A stretch of DNA of 64,000 nt from Trichomonas vaginalis G3 (taxonomy: Eukaryota > Parabasalia > Trichomonadida > Trichomonadidae): assembly GCF_026262505.1 (NCBI RefSeq), contig NC_067205.1, positions 14,570,001-14,634,000 of the forward strand. The letters run 5' to 3'. Numbering within the stretch: position 1 is the stretch's first letter; each line of letters begins with the position of its first letter. Below are positions 1 through 9,776 of the stretch, one piece after another. The notes under the pieces were generated by a model, which was not told the origin of the DNA, made no database searches, and saw only the letters and a program-made list of their open reading frames with translations. Position numbers and translations under genes: made by a program.

Positions 1-262
1 AATATATGTATTTATTCGTATTACAACCGTAGTAAGTCGATTCTTCCTTTCTTCTACTGAGATTTGAATTTGATTTCGAATTGTAAAGAGATTCAAAGGG
101 AAAATACTAGCGGATAAAAACTACCTCCATGAAAGGGTCATAATGGAGTCAAGTTGTATTTTTTGATATTTTTTGATTTTCGAGCCTAAATAGGTAGCCA
201 AGATAATGCCTAAAAATAAGGTTCTAAATTCTGAAGTTTACATGATCCTCTCGTGTGCACCC
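1..262 (-). repeat. TTAA-flanked non-autonomous element, copy 1 (cut by window edge)
   Basis: This stretch is nearly identical to the right part of the complete element at 25525-26569. It ends in GTGTGCACCC followed by TTAA at 263-266. The other end lies outside the window. The TTAA target and the GGGTGCAC terminal repeat fit the TTAA-targeting class (piggyBac or Kolobok type); the superfamily is inferred. No coding capacity is visible. Small indels distinguish it from copy 2. Confidence 0.85.
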
Positions 263-266
263 TTAA

Positions 267-820
267 GCTATCTTATTTTTTGAAATTTTATTCAAATCTT
301 TGGTCGCAAGAAGAATTGCATGATAAATAAAAAAATTTAATCAAAGTCAATTTTATTTTTCATATTCAAATGGACTGAGTGTTAACATTTAACATTTTTT
401 GCTAATTGTCGTCAAAAATTAGGCGTAAAGCAAAAATTGATATTTCATATGGTTTTATGATAGATAAGCATTATATTCCCACTCATTATATTCGAAAATT
501 TTGAGGTTTATCCTTCGCTTTTAAGATCATTGATTTTGATTTTTATATAAAATAGTTATATATTAAAAAATAATATGAGTTTATGTGATATTATTTTTCA
601 GAAGATTTTGTGTTCTTCTTCAAAATTTTATTTTTTTATTAAAAAGAATCTTTACAACATATACATTTACTTTAATTAATATTTAAAAACGTGCTCTATC
701 AAAAGTTCCAAAAATTCAATATTTTAGCTTTTCTGAGATTTCACTTTTGACGAATTTCTGTTTACAACAATACATTTAAAAAAACTTGTTAAAAATGAAA
801 TTAAAAAATTATGTTTATTA
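267..820. other. AT-rich intergenic stretch
   Basis: About 550 bases of very AT-rich DNA lie between the TTAA element and the integrase gene. I see no convincing reading frame, tandem repeat or RNA gene in it. Confidence 0.6.
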
Positions 821-1632
821 TTACGCTGTGAATGTGTCAACAGCGGTCATGCCTGTATCTGTATCCCATATTTGCCACAACCTTTCTGTATCTGCATTTG
901 TGTATTTCGGTTTCAGCTGATACATTTGATTTGGCGTGTAATTTGTTCCAGTTAATGGATTAATTGGGAGATCTTCATGCGGTGTGTTATTATTGTACTC
1001 CCAAATAAAGGCAGGAATAGCCTGAATGCTTTGGCAGCGCTCCAATGTCGGCCAGAATCTCTCAATCTTCCCATTTTGGTAGGGAGAATGAGAGTCTGTA
1101 TGCCGCCATTGGACGCCCCAAAGATCAAGTAGATCTTGAAAGGCGCCCCTATTTTCTGAACCGTTGTCGGTCCAGAAACAATAAGGGGCGCCAAATTCAA
1201 TGAAGCCGGAAGCCGCAACGTTCGCTGTCGTCGCTGCCAGCATATCTGGTATTTGTATACACGCTAGGACTTTGCGGCTAAAATCGTCGATTATGCCATA
1301 AATATACTGGCCACGAACACCCCTAAAATAATGAACATCTGCGTGCCAGATAAGATTGGGTGAAAGCGCCCAATATCTTACTGCTGTTTCTGGCCCGGCA
1401 TGCTCTAATCGCGTCTTGGTGAAATGATTTTCTTTGAAGTATCTGCGTATTTCTCTATAAGATACATCAATTTGTTGTAATTTCAAACGTTTCCATTGTT
1501 TTGTTTGACCACAGGGAAAGGCCCAGTGGTCATGTATCACAGCAAGAGCTTTGATTTGGTCGTAGGGATTGACCCTACGACCTTTCTTGCCTTTAGGCAA
1601 TGGGATATTCTGTAAGCTAAATTGATTTTGTA
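821..1632 (-). pseudogene. DDE integrase gene, larger part, cut by Maverick 1
   Basis: The frame encodes an rve-type integrase core. The catalytic aspartates and glutamate can be read in IWHADVHYFRG, FWTDNGSEN and YQNGKIERFW, in the usual D, D-35-E order. The spacing and QNGKIERF context resemble IS3/IS481 or Ginger-type integrases more than the Maverick integrase found elsewhere in this window. The reading frame continues a few codons into the Maverick terminal repeat, so its apparent ATG at 1645 belongs to the inserted element and is not the native start. The native start and first ~56 codons lie on the far side of Maverick 1 at 23167-23335, on the same strand. The family name is uncertain; it may be a transposon gene or a domesticated copy. 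Confidence 0.85.
1627..1632. repeat. Target site duplication of Maverick 1 (left)
   Basis: TTTGTA directly precedes the first base of the terminal repeat and recurs at 23167-23172 directly after the last base. Six-base target duplications are typical of Maverick/Polinton insertion. Confidence 0.9.
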
Positions 1633-1959
1633 AATTAATATACATATCATGCGTACTGTGGCACTGCGCGCCTCCTTACACATTATATGTGAATTTGACA
1701 CTTTACAAAACCGTTAACGTATATTTTACAACACAAACACTAACTTAACCTTGAATATTTACAAAGCCGCCAACCACTTCACCTCACTAACGTTTTCACA
1801 AACGACTTCACTACTGTAAAAATAAACGTTCTCACTTACAAAAGTATTGCAACTCCTCCCATTGCTGTGCTTCACACAATACTTCATATTCTTCAGTATC
1901 GCTGCTGTCGCTCCAATCGTCAGAGTCAAAGTCACTGTCAAAATAAATTTAGGTGAAGT

Positions 1960-1973
1960 GGTGAGATCTCACC
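1960..1973. promoter_or_regulatory. GGTGAGATCTCACC palindrome
   Basis: This perfect 14-bp palindrome is preceded by half-sites (AGGTGAAGT). The same block recurs at 2134-2147, 10981-10994, 12093-12106, 22641-22654, 22826-22839, 27576-27589 and 47609-47622. The symmetry suggests a site for a dimeric DNA-binding protein; its role is inferred. Confidence 0.6.
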
Positions 1974-2133
1974 TCTTTTTTCACCCTGTTGAATTCATTG
2001 CTTTATAACTCTCTTCCTTGGTTTCTTTTTAGTTGCTTTCTTCACGTCTGACACATAAACGACTTCACTAACGACTTCACTAACGAATTCACACGTATGA
2101 AAACATAGCACAAAAATAAATTTAGGTGAAGTG

Positions 2134-2147
2134 GTGAGATCTCACCT
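2134..2147. promoter_or_regulatory. GGTGAGATCTCACC palindrome, second copy in the left repeat
   Basis: This is the second copy, within the duplicated part of the terminal repeat, lying just past the end of the 175-codon gene. Flanking AGGTGAAG and TTTTTTCACC half-sites are present. Confidence 0.6.
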
Positions 2148-2167
2148 CTTTTTTCACCCTGTTGAAT

Positions 2168-2695
2168 TCATTGCTTTATAACTCTCTTCCTTGGTTTCTT
2201 TTTAGTTGCTTTCTTCACGTCTGTCTCCAACTTGACTGTCTTTCTTCTTCGTCCATAATGATACCAATTACTTCCACCAGTCAATGGGTCAAATGGTCGT
2301 TCATAAGGGTTTCCATACATTCCATAAGGCCCGTATGGATAAATCACTGGTGGAGAAGAAACATTTTCTTTAGTTCCATCGACTCTATTTAAATGCATTG
2401 TTTCACCTTTCATCTGGTCATTAAAGTCTTTTGCGTGTTTTGCAAACTCATCGTCCTTTCCTAAAGCATTTTCTGACTCAGTCGCAACCAAATTGGATGC
2501 TTTATTTATGAGCCCTATTTTATTTAATCTTAACTTCTTTGCAACCCAGCCTCCAATCTTCCCTTTATTTGCGTCTAATGTCTTCGAAACCCTTCCTCCA
2601 CTCATTTTATTTACTGCGTCATAAGCTCCAAGTGCTTTTGCTCCAAATGCTAATGCTTTTGTTCCCATTGCGCCTAAAGCTGCCCAAGCTACCAT
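2168..2695 (-). CDS. Basic Gly/Ala-rich virion-like protein of Maverick 1 (175 aa)
   Basis: The protein opens with an Ala/Gly-rich, possibly amphipathic segment (VAWAALGAMGTKALAFGAKA), has a Pro/Tyr/Gly-rich middle (YPYGPYGMYGNPYERP) and ends in a very basic tail (KKATKKKPRKRVIKQ). That layout fits a minor virion or DNA-condensing protein, as in adenovirus core or lytic proteins, but I see no firm family motif. It abuts the next gene upstream (2696-2893) with no gap. Its last codons lie in the terminal repeat, and that end is duplicated inside the repeat. The Maverick 2 counterpart is 47060-47587. The function is inferred. Confidence 0.75.
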   Translation of the reverse strand: MVAWAALGAMGTKALAFGAKALGAYDAVNKMSGGRVSKTLDANKGKIGGWVAKKLRLNKIGLINKASNLVATESENALGKDDEFAKHAKDFNDQMKGETMHLNRVDGTKENVSSPPVIYPYGPYGMYGNPYERPFDPLTGGSNWYHYGRRRKTVKLETDVKKATKKKPRKRVIKQ

Positions 2696-2893
2696 TTACA
2701 CCATATTAAAATCATCTCTCTTCAATATTATCTCATAAAAGTTCTCGTTACTGGAGAAAGTCAATGAAACATAAGCGTTCTCATTCATAAACTTCTTTCT
2801 TATATCATCTATACGCTTCAAAATGTCTGAACAATTGCTAACATCTTCTACAACAGTTATTTCATCATGAATGACCTTCAAGAACAAGCTCAT
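2696..2893 (-). CDS. Small Maverick 1 protein (65 aa), unknown
   Basis: The short acidic-to-neutral protein begins MSLFLKVIHDEITVVEDVSN. It sits between the penton-like gene and the 175-codon gene in a tight co-directional run. The Maverick 2 counterpart (46835-47059) is nine codons longer because a GC-rich twin hairpin lies within it. No family is recognised. Confidence 0.7.
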   Translation of the reverse strand: MSLFLKVIHDEITVVEDVSNCSDILKRIDDIRKKFMNENAYVSLTFSSNENFYEIILKRDDFNMV

Positions 2894-3776
2894 TTAATAT
2901 GCAATTAAAATCATCTCAATAATGAGTCCATCCTTTCCGTCTTTGGGTAGCACAAACATCTTTCATTGAAGAAGGTTCGACAAGTCTTATGTTAAACTTA
3001 CTGACAAAGTTTGTTATACTATAATGCTTCGGCGGCGAATACATATAGTTTGAAAGACATAATATAGATTCTTCAGCAAATTCACTTATACTGGATTTTA
3101 TAACAATGTTCTCACGAGACCAAATACCACCAATTGACAATCTTGTAAGCAATCCTGCTGAACCTTCAACTGTAAACGTCGATGGTAACATTCCACGAAG
3201 GTCATCTATTGACATCTTTGAGTCACTGAATTTAAAGATTTTCTTAAAGCAATCGTCATTATCTAACCATGCAATAGCTTTGAAGTTTTCATTCGAATAG
3301 ACATCTGCTTCATTAAATGTAAATCCTGACTTCTTTGCAGAGACGACTTTAAAATCTATTGAGTTTGTTTCAAAATTATATGCTATGATAACTTCTGAAG
3401 GTAATGGATGCCCTTCCGCAGTCAGTTGTTCTCTCACTACCGTTTGAAGCTTTGTATTAAAAACTTTCATGTCATCTCCTGTATCTAAGTTCACATACAC
3501 AGCAACAGGGAAACTATCTTGCTTCTTTGTTTCATCATTATATCTCAAAACATTAAAGTTCTTCAATAATATTGTTCTTCCTGCTGGAATACTTCGAACC
3601 TGTCTGATTTCAATAGCTTTCTCACCTCCTACATACTCTACCCAGTGTCTTGGATATTCATAAGTATACTGACTTTCTTGAATTTTGGTTGGTTTCATCA
3701 TAACATGTTCATAGTATATCTTTATACTCTTGTCAGTTAGACTCGGTGCTATGTTCTGAATATTTCTGACTTGCAT
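2894..3776 (-). pseudogene. Penton-like minor capsid candidate A of Maverick 1
   Basis: The product is a beta-rich protein of about 290 residues beginning MQVRNIQNIAPSL. The start at 3776 is chosen because it sits on the element's promoter consensus (TTTTATCTCCATTAAAAATG) and because Maverick 2 has the same arrangement. The intact relative is 45953-46834, whose C-terminal LPKDGKDGLIIEMIL motif recurs as LPPDGKDCLYIEAQIL in the protein at 18603-19460. I infer a single-jelly-roll minor capsid (penton) protein. It is divergent from the ATPase gene, with only 16 bases between the two starts. This copy looks broken. Confidence 0.65.
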
Positions 3777-3792
3777 TTTTAATGGAGATAAA
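3777..3792. promoter_or_regulatory. Bidirectional start region between penton-like gene and ATPase
   Basis: Sixteen bases separate the two divergent ATGs. The minus-strand side reads TTTTATCTCC then ATTAAAAATG, matching the T-rich TTTTTATC(T/C) element found 10-20 bases before many Maverick starts. Confidence 0.5.
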
Positions 3793-4654
3793 ATGAAGCA
3801 TTTAATACATGATGTAGATGAAGACATGAATGAAAGCAGTGAAAAGCTCAACAGTTCTCTCATTCTTCCTTTCAGTAAGGACTATGAGTTCTGTTCAAAT
3901 GGCGTTTATTTCTATTGTGGAAAGATGGGGTCAGGAAAGACATTTAATTTAATTCGTCATATACTCATAACAGAGCGTTTAGGAAACGACTCTTACTATG
4001 ACCAAATCATTATATCAGCAACTTCAGACTCTATGGACTCAACAGCGAAAACATTTATGTCAAAAGTTCAAGCCTCTGTCGTTAAAGTTCCAGACAGTGA
4101 ACTCATTGAATTTCTTCAACGTTACATTCGACGTAAGAGGAAATATTATGCCATCGTTGAATTTATACAGTCAGGAATGCAAAAGACTTCTGAGGAGATG
4201 GAAAGAATTATTGACAAACACCACTTACGTTAATACTCAGGAGTATACAATATGAAACGACTTACAAAGTACATTCAAAAAGTATCCTTCAAACACTCTG
4301 CTCGTTTGCGACGACTTCGCTGGTAAAGGTTTAGTTTCAAAACCAGACTCACCATTAGCTAACATCATTACTAAAGTCAGACATTACCACTTAACTGTAG
4401 CAATACTTATGCAAACATGGAGGTTTTTAGCTTTAAACATAAAACGTCTCATAACTGACTTCGTTATCTTTCAAGGTTTCTCACGTTATGATATTGAACT
4501 CATTTGGAAACAGTCAGGTATAACATTACCTTTTGAAGAAATTTGGGAAGCATATAAGTCTCTCATCTCTCCTCGTTCATACCTTGAGATTCATATCATG
4601 ACTAATACCATTAAAGTCAAAAATATTCCATGGGAACGACCAACATTGTTTTAA
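3793..4654 (+). pseudogene. Packaging ATPase of Maverick 1 (FtsK/HerA-A32 type)
   Basis: The Walker A motif GKMGSGKT follows the strand YEFCSNGVYFYC, and the Maverick 2 copy shows the Walker B strand NTLLVCDDF. The C-terminal part (ITKVRHYHLTVAILMQTWRF and following) matches the sensor region of A32-like genome-packaging ATPases. Such enzymes pump DNA into double-jelly-roll capsids. The gene is divergent from penton-like gene A and convergent with the gene at 4651-5043, whose stop overlaps its own. It looks broken here. Confidence 0.85.
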
Positions 4655-5043
4655 AGTTTAACCTTCAATTGACTGATGGTAAACAAATTCCATGCATCTC
4701 TGTCGCCATTTCTGTTAATATTTTTGCTGTCATTCATATCATCCACTTCCCCATCCGTTAGCTTTTGAGGATATGCGTTAGAATAACTGTTCTTAAATGA
4801 AGGCTTTTCACCTTTGAGAGCATAAACTCTATAACTTTCTGCATACTTTATGTTTGAACCTCCTGAGCCATCATTGACATAAATTTTTATAGGCTTCCAC
4901 CCTTTGTTCATGTTCCTGCTTCTTCCCTTAGCTCTTTTGTTCAGTAGTTCTACATCTTTATACACAGCACATGTCTCAGTGAATTCAACAATATTTTCAT
5001 TCGTTAGCTTTACATTCAAACCCTTGTCGAGTATATTGTTCAT
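4651..5043 (-). CDS. Maverick 1 conserved protein (130 aa), unknown
   Basis: I place the start at MNNILDKGLN because its AAATG context fits the element's start consensus; the frame is open further upstream but overlaps the divergent gene at 5078. The protein has a basic stretch (NKRAKGRSRNMNKGWKP) and an acidic, Asn/Asp-rich C-terminal third. The Maverick 2 counterpart is 44662-45054, nearly identical. No family is recognised. It converges on the ATPase and the two stop codons overlap. Confidence 0.65.
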   Translation of the reverse strand: MNNILDKGLNVKLTNENIVEFTETCAVYKDVELLNKRAKGRSRNMNKGWKPIKIYVNDGSGGSNIKYAESYRVYALKGEKPSFKNSYSNAYPQKLTDGEVDDMNDSKNINRNGDRDAWNLFTISQLKVKL

Positions 5044-5077
5044 TTCATACATATAAAAGGTTTTTATTCTATATGAA

Positions 5078-5692
5078 ATGAGAAACAAATCCATCTTAGC
5101 TGGTGCCGTTAATATTCCAATTGAACCAACATCAAATGTTGACTCACGAACGACAAACAATATTGTCATAAAGAACTATAGTTCGGAGTGTTTGAAAGAA
5201 AAAGAACCAGATCTTAAGTCGGTGAATTTAAACACAGCTTCAAACGCTAACGCTACATCAGATGTTAAGTTAGAGTATCCACCACTGGACCAAGTTCTTT
5301 CAAGAGAAGCCAACGACAACCCTTACACAAATGTTCAAACAAATCCTTCAGATAACGTAGACCATTACCTTCTTCAGTTATACCAAACAATTTTACTCAA
5401 AGACGATAAGAAGCTTTTGACAAATCTTATAAGCAAGAACCAAATAATTCTAACAAAGGAGGACCTTGAAAATGTTATCTCACGAATAACAGGGAAACAA
5501 TGTGTCATTGACTATCTCGACCCTGAAATCGAATGCTGTGGTCAAACTCCACTATTCATGAAAATAGGTAACATCCGCATCATTGAAACACCAGGAACTA
5601 CAGGAGTTGAGTTTAAGTATAAATATTCGAATGAATATACAAAACTTTCAACAGAATATAAACTTTGCTTGAAATATGTTTTAGTAAATTAA
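5078..5692 (+). CDS. Maverick 1 conserved protein (204 aa), unknown
   Basis: The start at 5078 follows GGTTTTTATTC and ends in AAATG, as in the element's start consensus. The N-terminal third is Asn/Thr/Ser-rich and probably disordered. The C-terminal half looks folded (TGKQCVIDYLDPEIECCGQ, then IRIIETPGTTGVEFKYKY). It ends just before a GC-rich twin hairpin shared with the converging gene. The Maverick 2 counterpart is 44008-44627. No family is recognised. Confidence 0.65.
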   Translation: MRNKSILAGAVNIPIEPTSNVDSRTTNNIVIKNYSSECLKEKEPDLKSVNLNTASNANATSDVKLEYPPLDQVLSREANDNPYTNVQTNPSDNVDHYLLQLYQTILLKDDKKLLTNLISKNQIILTKEDLENVISRITGKQCVIDYLDPEIECCGQTPLFMKIGNIRIIETPGTTGVEFKYKYSNEYTKLSTEYKLCLKYVLVN

Positions 5693-5701
5693 AGCAGTCA
5701 G

Positions 5702-5727
5702 GACCTTCGGTCTTGGCGCTTTGCGCC
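5702..5727. repeat. GC-rich twin hairpin between convergent Maverick 1 genes
   Basis: Two adjacent hairpins with three-base loops: GACC-TTC-GGTC then GGCGC-TTT-GCGCC. It lies between the stops of the genes at 5078-5692 and 5743-5985. At the same site Maverick 2 keeps the second hairpin but has a different first one (GGGCTC-TTT-GAGCCC), so the fold is kept while the sequence changes. It could act as a terminator or be a mobile palindrome. Confidence 0.75.
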
Positions 5728-5742
5728 GTCAGTCAAAAAATT

Positions 5743-5985
5743 TCAAGTTAGCAATTTGTAATATCTATCCAAAACTTCTTCAACAGTATCGAACTCATCT
5801 TCATAATGCAAACCTAATCTTATTGACTTGGTGCAGTTTTCACTAACACAATATTTTTCTGTTCTCTTGACTGACATAACTAACTCATTTGTTTCATCAA
5901 ACAGCAACAACCAAAGTTCATGACCTAATACATAACATTCATACTTTATATTTTTAGCTCTGAGTTCTCTTGTAAGCTGTTGCAT
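5743..5985 (-). CDS. Small Maverick 1 protein (80 aa), unknown
   Basis: The protein begins MQQLTRELRAKNIKYECYVL and is identical in the Maverick 2 copy (43706-43948). It overlaps the end of the upstream penton-like gene B by 40 bases in another frame, which is typical of compact viral-type genomes. No family is recognised. Confidence 0.7.
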   Translation of the reverse strand: MQQLTRELRAKNIKYECYVLGHELWLLLFDETNELVMSVKRTEKYCVSENCTKSIRLGLHYEDEFDTVEEVLDRYYKLLT

Positions 5986-6710
5986 TTAATATTTTCTAAA
6001 AAGTCAACTTCAACAGTCATTCGCACTGGTGCCTTCAGTACTACAGGCTCTCCTTGAAAGTCAACAAGTCTGAATTGCATGTCTTTGAAATTATGAGGAC
6101 TAATGCGAACCCATTTACCTAAATGAGTTGCTATGACAGGAACGTTTGGAATGAACATTGAATTTACTTCATAACAGAAAGACTTATATTCTACTGAACC
6201 TTTACTATTAACTCCTGAAATACCTGTGACATTAGCTATTTTAGACTCAATGTACAAACAATTACCATAACATACGTATGGAACAGATTTCATCTCAATC
6301 GTTTTGTCAACACTTTTCAAAGGAAATGTCATATGGTATGCTCCCAGAAGCAATTGAACTCTATGACTCATTCGTGTTATCTTAAACTCCTTCGCATAAC
6401 TGAACTTCAATGTTCCCTCAGAAGAGAGTTCGACATCTATGTTGTCAATAGTTTCTTCATTTATGAGAGCATTTAACACTCCAGCAATTTTATCTATTCT
6501 ATACCCAGCTCTGTTAGGAAATGTTATAACACTTCTTTTGTCATCTATTTCAATCTCTATGAAATCTGTTTCATCTGTTATGACAAAAGTTGCGATAGTA
6601 TTGAAGTCAACAACTCTGAAAGCAAGCGCTTCATTCTGAAGACCTAAGTTTGTTTGTAGCTTTACTGTCCCGTATTCGTTTGGGTCTGTACTTTGCAAAT
6701 AGAACAACAT
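5946..6710 (-). CDS. Penton-like minor capsid candidate B of Maverick 1 (254 aa)
   Basis: The protein is beta-rich, begins MLFYLQSTDPNEYGTVKLQ and ends with a strand pair (MQFRLVDFQGEPVVLKAPVR, then MTVEVDFL) laid out like the ends of the two other minor capsid candidates. I infer a jelly-roll capsid or vertex protein. It is divergent from the fibre gene, with only 17 bases between the starts; a vertex protein beside its fibre would be a sensible pairing. It looks whole. Confidence 0.6.
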   Translation of the reverse strand: MLFYLQSTDPNEYGTVKLQTNLGLQNEALAFRVVDFNTIATFVITDETDFIEIEIDDKRSVITFPNRAGYRIDKIAGVLNALINEETIDNIDVELSSEGTLKFSYAKEFKITRMSHRVQLLLGAYHMTFPLKSVDKTIEMKSVPYVCYGNCLYIESKIANVTGISGVNSKGSVEYKSFCYEVNSMFIPNVPVIATHLGKWVRISPHNFKDMQFRLVDFQGEPVVLKAPVRMTVEVDFLENIKCNSLQENSELKI

Positions 6711-6727
6711 TTTATTCTCATTAAAAT
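6711..6727. promoter_or_regulatory. Bidirectional start region between penton-like B and fibre
   Basis: The plus-strand side reads TTTTATTCTCATTAAAATATG and includes TCATTA, which fits the host initiator TCAYTW. Both genes start within 20 bases of each other, so one short region must serve both. Confidence 0.5.
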
Positions 6728-9700
6728 ATGACTATTGCTGCATATGCGTATGAAACAAATGAAGCAAGAAGAGCACTTGAACTAGTAAACGAAAACTCAA
6801 CTTTAACCATTGAAGGCAATGATTTAGTCATTGACGATGGAAAAACTAAAAAAGTCATTGATTTCGATACTTTTAACACTTATGACCCATTCATTACAAC
6901 CAGCAAGGTTCCTATCATAAATGATGGAACGGTGCAATATATAAATTCTACAGTAGATGCCTCATTAGTGAAAGTATTAAATGTTCTCATTGAATTGTTA
7001 AAGAGCTTTCGATTTGACGACAACATTAAATGCTTAAAGAATTTAGTCATGAATGAGAAACAAATTCTCGGCGTTGCTGGTAGCAGTAATGATGTACACC
7101 TTATGACATTAGAATATTATAACGAACATAAAGATGAACTGAAAAGAGAGAAGGGTGACACTGGACCTCAAGGACCACAAGGAATACAAGGAATACAAGG
7201 ACCTCAAGGCGAAAACGGTTTGGATGGTGAAGATGGAAAGGATGGAAAAACTGCTAAATCATGGATATGGAACCTTATAAATACTGGTTTAACAGCTGCT
7301 TCATATGGAGTTCTTCAATACCAAATCGGAAAGATATGGGCGTACTTGGTGAAGAAGTTTTAGATGACGTTAAAAATGCTTTGAACTTCATTTCAAATGG
7401 TTCGGATACTATTAAAACTTTATCTGGTTGGATGCAAGAAACAAGGAGTCAAATAGATACTGTAAGACGTATAGCAAACAATGCACGTACGGGATTGGAT
7501 ACTTTACGAGAAGCACAAAATACACTAAAGGAAGCAAATGATATTCTTGGCTCAGTATCAGACATGCATGAAGATTGGCTTAAAGGTATTGACAAATCTT
7601 TAAAAAATCACAGTCAGTCTATTGCTGACTACAAGAAAAGTATAGATTTTTTACATAGTGCTATGGACGTACATGATGGAAGCATAAGGAACTTACTTAA
7701 TGCTAACAATAACTTACCAGGAACTATTAAAGCATTTATAAAGTCCTTTGTAAAACCTGGTGCTCTAACATTTAGGTCTTTGAGAGCAAGAGCATTGAAG
7801 TCAAGAGATGCAGAAACTCCAACAGAACCTACAGAAGGAACTGAAACAACAGAAACTCCAGAAGAACCACCAAAACCAACAGCTAATGAAATATTGTTCG
7901 AATATTTTCCAAGGTACTCTGTTCTCATTGCATACATTCAAGAAATACTTAAGAAAGCAGACTTGACTTTAGGAGATGATGAAAGTTCTGTATATCTTTC
8001 GTTCCAGTTTCAAATAGCAGAACTTTTGAGACAGATATGCTTAATGTATGACAACATCTCTGATTTCGCAAGATATGATGACGACCATGACCCCGAACAC
8101 GGTGAAGAAGAAGTTTTACAAACATCCATTAAGACAGGAAAGGTTTTAACACAAAGTCTCATTATTGACACCGAAGATGGTGAAGTGGATGTTCTTCAAG
8201 ATGCTGAAGTGGAGGTGGTGGTAGACATGAACTTGAAATAAATGAGATAGAAGAGAAATTAGCCGAAAAAGCAGATAAAAACCATGTTCATTATATAAGT
8301 TCAGACGAACAAATTATAACGGACTACCACGGATATTTAATACAGGATGAAGAAGTGAAGACGAAAGATGTTAATGAAAGAAGATATAAATACATTCGTG
8401 CTAAAGGTTATGACATACGTTGTACTGTACAGTATGACACAGGTAAAGCACCAGAAGCATTTGGTTATAACAATGAAATTTATGCCTCTAGTTTCTTTGT
8501 TAACGGTGTATTAGTTGAACCAAGATTTACTTTGAGAGTTAAGGCAAAAATAACTTTTGAAGATGCTATTAAAAGTAAAGCTGACAAAGATGAACTTGAC
8601 GCAACGAACAAAGTTTTGAAATCTCATAAACACAATATCTCCGATATAAATGAACTTCAAGCTACATTAAATAGTAAAGCCGACAAGAACCATACACATA
8701 AATCCTTCACTACTGTTAGAGCAGACGACATAATATTGAACTATACCCTCGGTTCAAGTGCACCTTCAGGGAATCCGAGTACAAGCGTAAAAGATACTCT
8801 TAACAATTTAGATAACTATTGCAGGAATATCGAAGGTCATGTCAGAAACTTTGAAGCATATGAACTACCAACAATGTTAGATAAGAAAGCCGACAAGAAC
8901 CATACACATAAATCCTTCACTACTGTTAGAGCAGACGACATAATATTGAACTATACCCTCGGTTCAAGTGCACCTTCAGGGAATCCGAGTACAAGCGTAA
9001 AAGATACTCTTAACAATTTAGATAACTATTGCAGGAATATCGAAGGTCATGTCAGAAACTTTGAAGCATATGAACTACCAACAATGTTAGATAAGAAAGC
9101 CGACAAGAACCATACACATAAATCCTTCACTACTGTTAGAGCAGACGACATAATATTGAACTATACCCTCGGTTCAAGTGCACCTTCAGGGAATCCGAGT
9201 ACAAGCGTAAAAGATACTCTTAACAATTTAGATAACTATTGCAGGAATATCGAAGGTCATGTCAGAAACTTTGAAGCATACGAACTACCAGCAATGTTAG
9301 ATAAGAAAGCCGACAAAACAGAGCTTCAAACATTAAAGACTGAAATACTTCAAACATTATATCCTGTTGGTTCTTTATATACATCAATGAATTCAACAAA
9401 TCCAGCAACAGTTCTGGGTTTTGGTACATGGAAGCAGATTGTAGACAAATTCTTATATTGTACTAATAGTTCAAAACAAGCCGGTGGTTCAAAGAAAATT
9501 AAAGAAGCAAACCTTCCACCGCACACTCATACAGGAACGACAAACTTTTCTGGCGACCATAGCCACTCATTAAGAGACCACCCATTATACAACTCAGACT
9601 ATGAAGCCGGCAATGACGTTTTATCTCCATCTTATAACAATTCAGCAAAAAAGACTTTTCGACCAACTGAACCAGGAGGAAATCATGTCCATACTTTCAC

Positions 9701-9776
9701 AACAAATCCAACAGGCTTGGGTAAAGATTACATGCCACCATTTGTGACTGTATTCGCATGGTACCGCGTTCATTGA
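6728..9776 (+). pseudogene. Long phage-like fibre gene of Maverick 1
   Basis: Visible parts in order are: an N-terminal globular region; a short collagen-like run near 7150-7240 (GDTGPQGPQGIQGIQGPQG); a long coiled-coil region near 7360-7740; a Thr/Pro/Glu-rich hinge near 7810-7880; three near-identical 210-bp modules at ~8679-9308, each opening KADKNHTHKSFTTVRADD; and a tail-collar-like end (TLYPVGSLYTSMNSTNPA, GFGTWKQI, LPPHTHTG, MPPFVTVFAWYR). That end is the classical phage tail-fibre/collar pattern. I infer a trimeric attachment fibre on the capsid vertex. The gene looks broken. Its stop codon lies within a GC-rich hairpin. Confidence 0.85.
8679..9308 (+). repeat. Three 210-bp tandem modules inside the fibre gene
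   Basis: The block beginning GCCGACAAGAACCATACAC recurs at intervals of exactly 210 bases (70 codons), near 8681, 8891 and 9101, with only a few base changes. Copy number differs from Maverick 2, so the fibre length varies by module gain or loss. Confidence 0.92.

Larger units (their letters stand above)
1633..2192. repeat. Left terminal inverted repeat of Maverick 1
   Basis: This matches 22595-23166 in reverse complement, starting at AATTAATATACATATC. The right copy has one more 12-bp unit of the GACTTCACTAAC type. The repeat contains a truncated relic of the small gene that is complete in the Maverick 2 terminal repeats, and an internal duplication (1942-2044 against 2114-2223) that includes the end of the neighbouring 175-codon gene. 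Two GGTGAGATCTCACC palindromes lie inside. Confidence 0.92.

Noticed and set aside
821-1645. Reading the integrase frame as a complete gene starting at 1645
   Set aside because: That ATG lies inside the Maverick terminal repeat; the native start is on the other side of the insertion.
4651-5169. An adenovirus-type cysteine protease in the Mavericks
   Set aside because: I checked this and the other unassigned genes for His, Asp/Asn and Cys motifs of that family and found none that I would defend.
7629-7937. Open frames opposite the fibre gene (also 41782-42063)
   Set aside because: These are antisense shadows of the Thr/Glu/Pro-rich hinge in the fibre gene.
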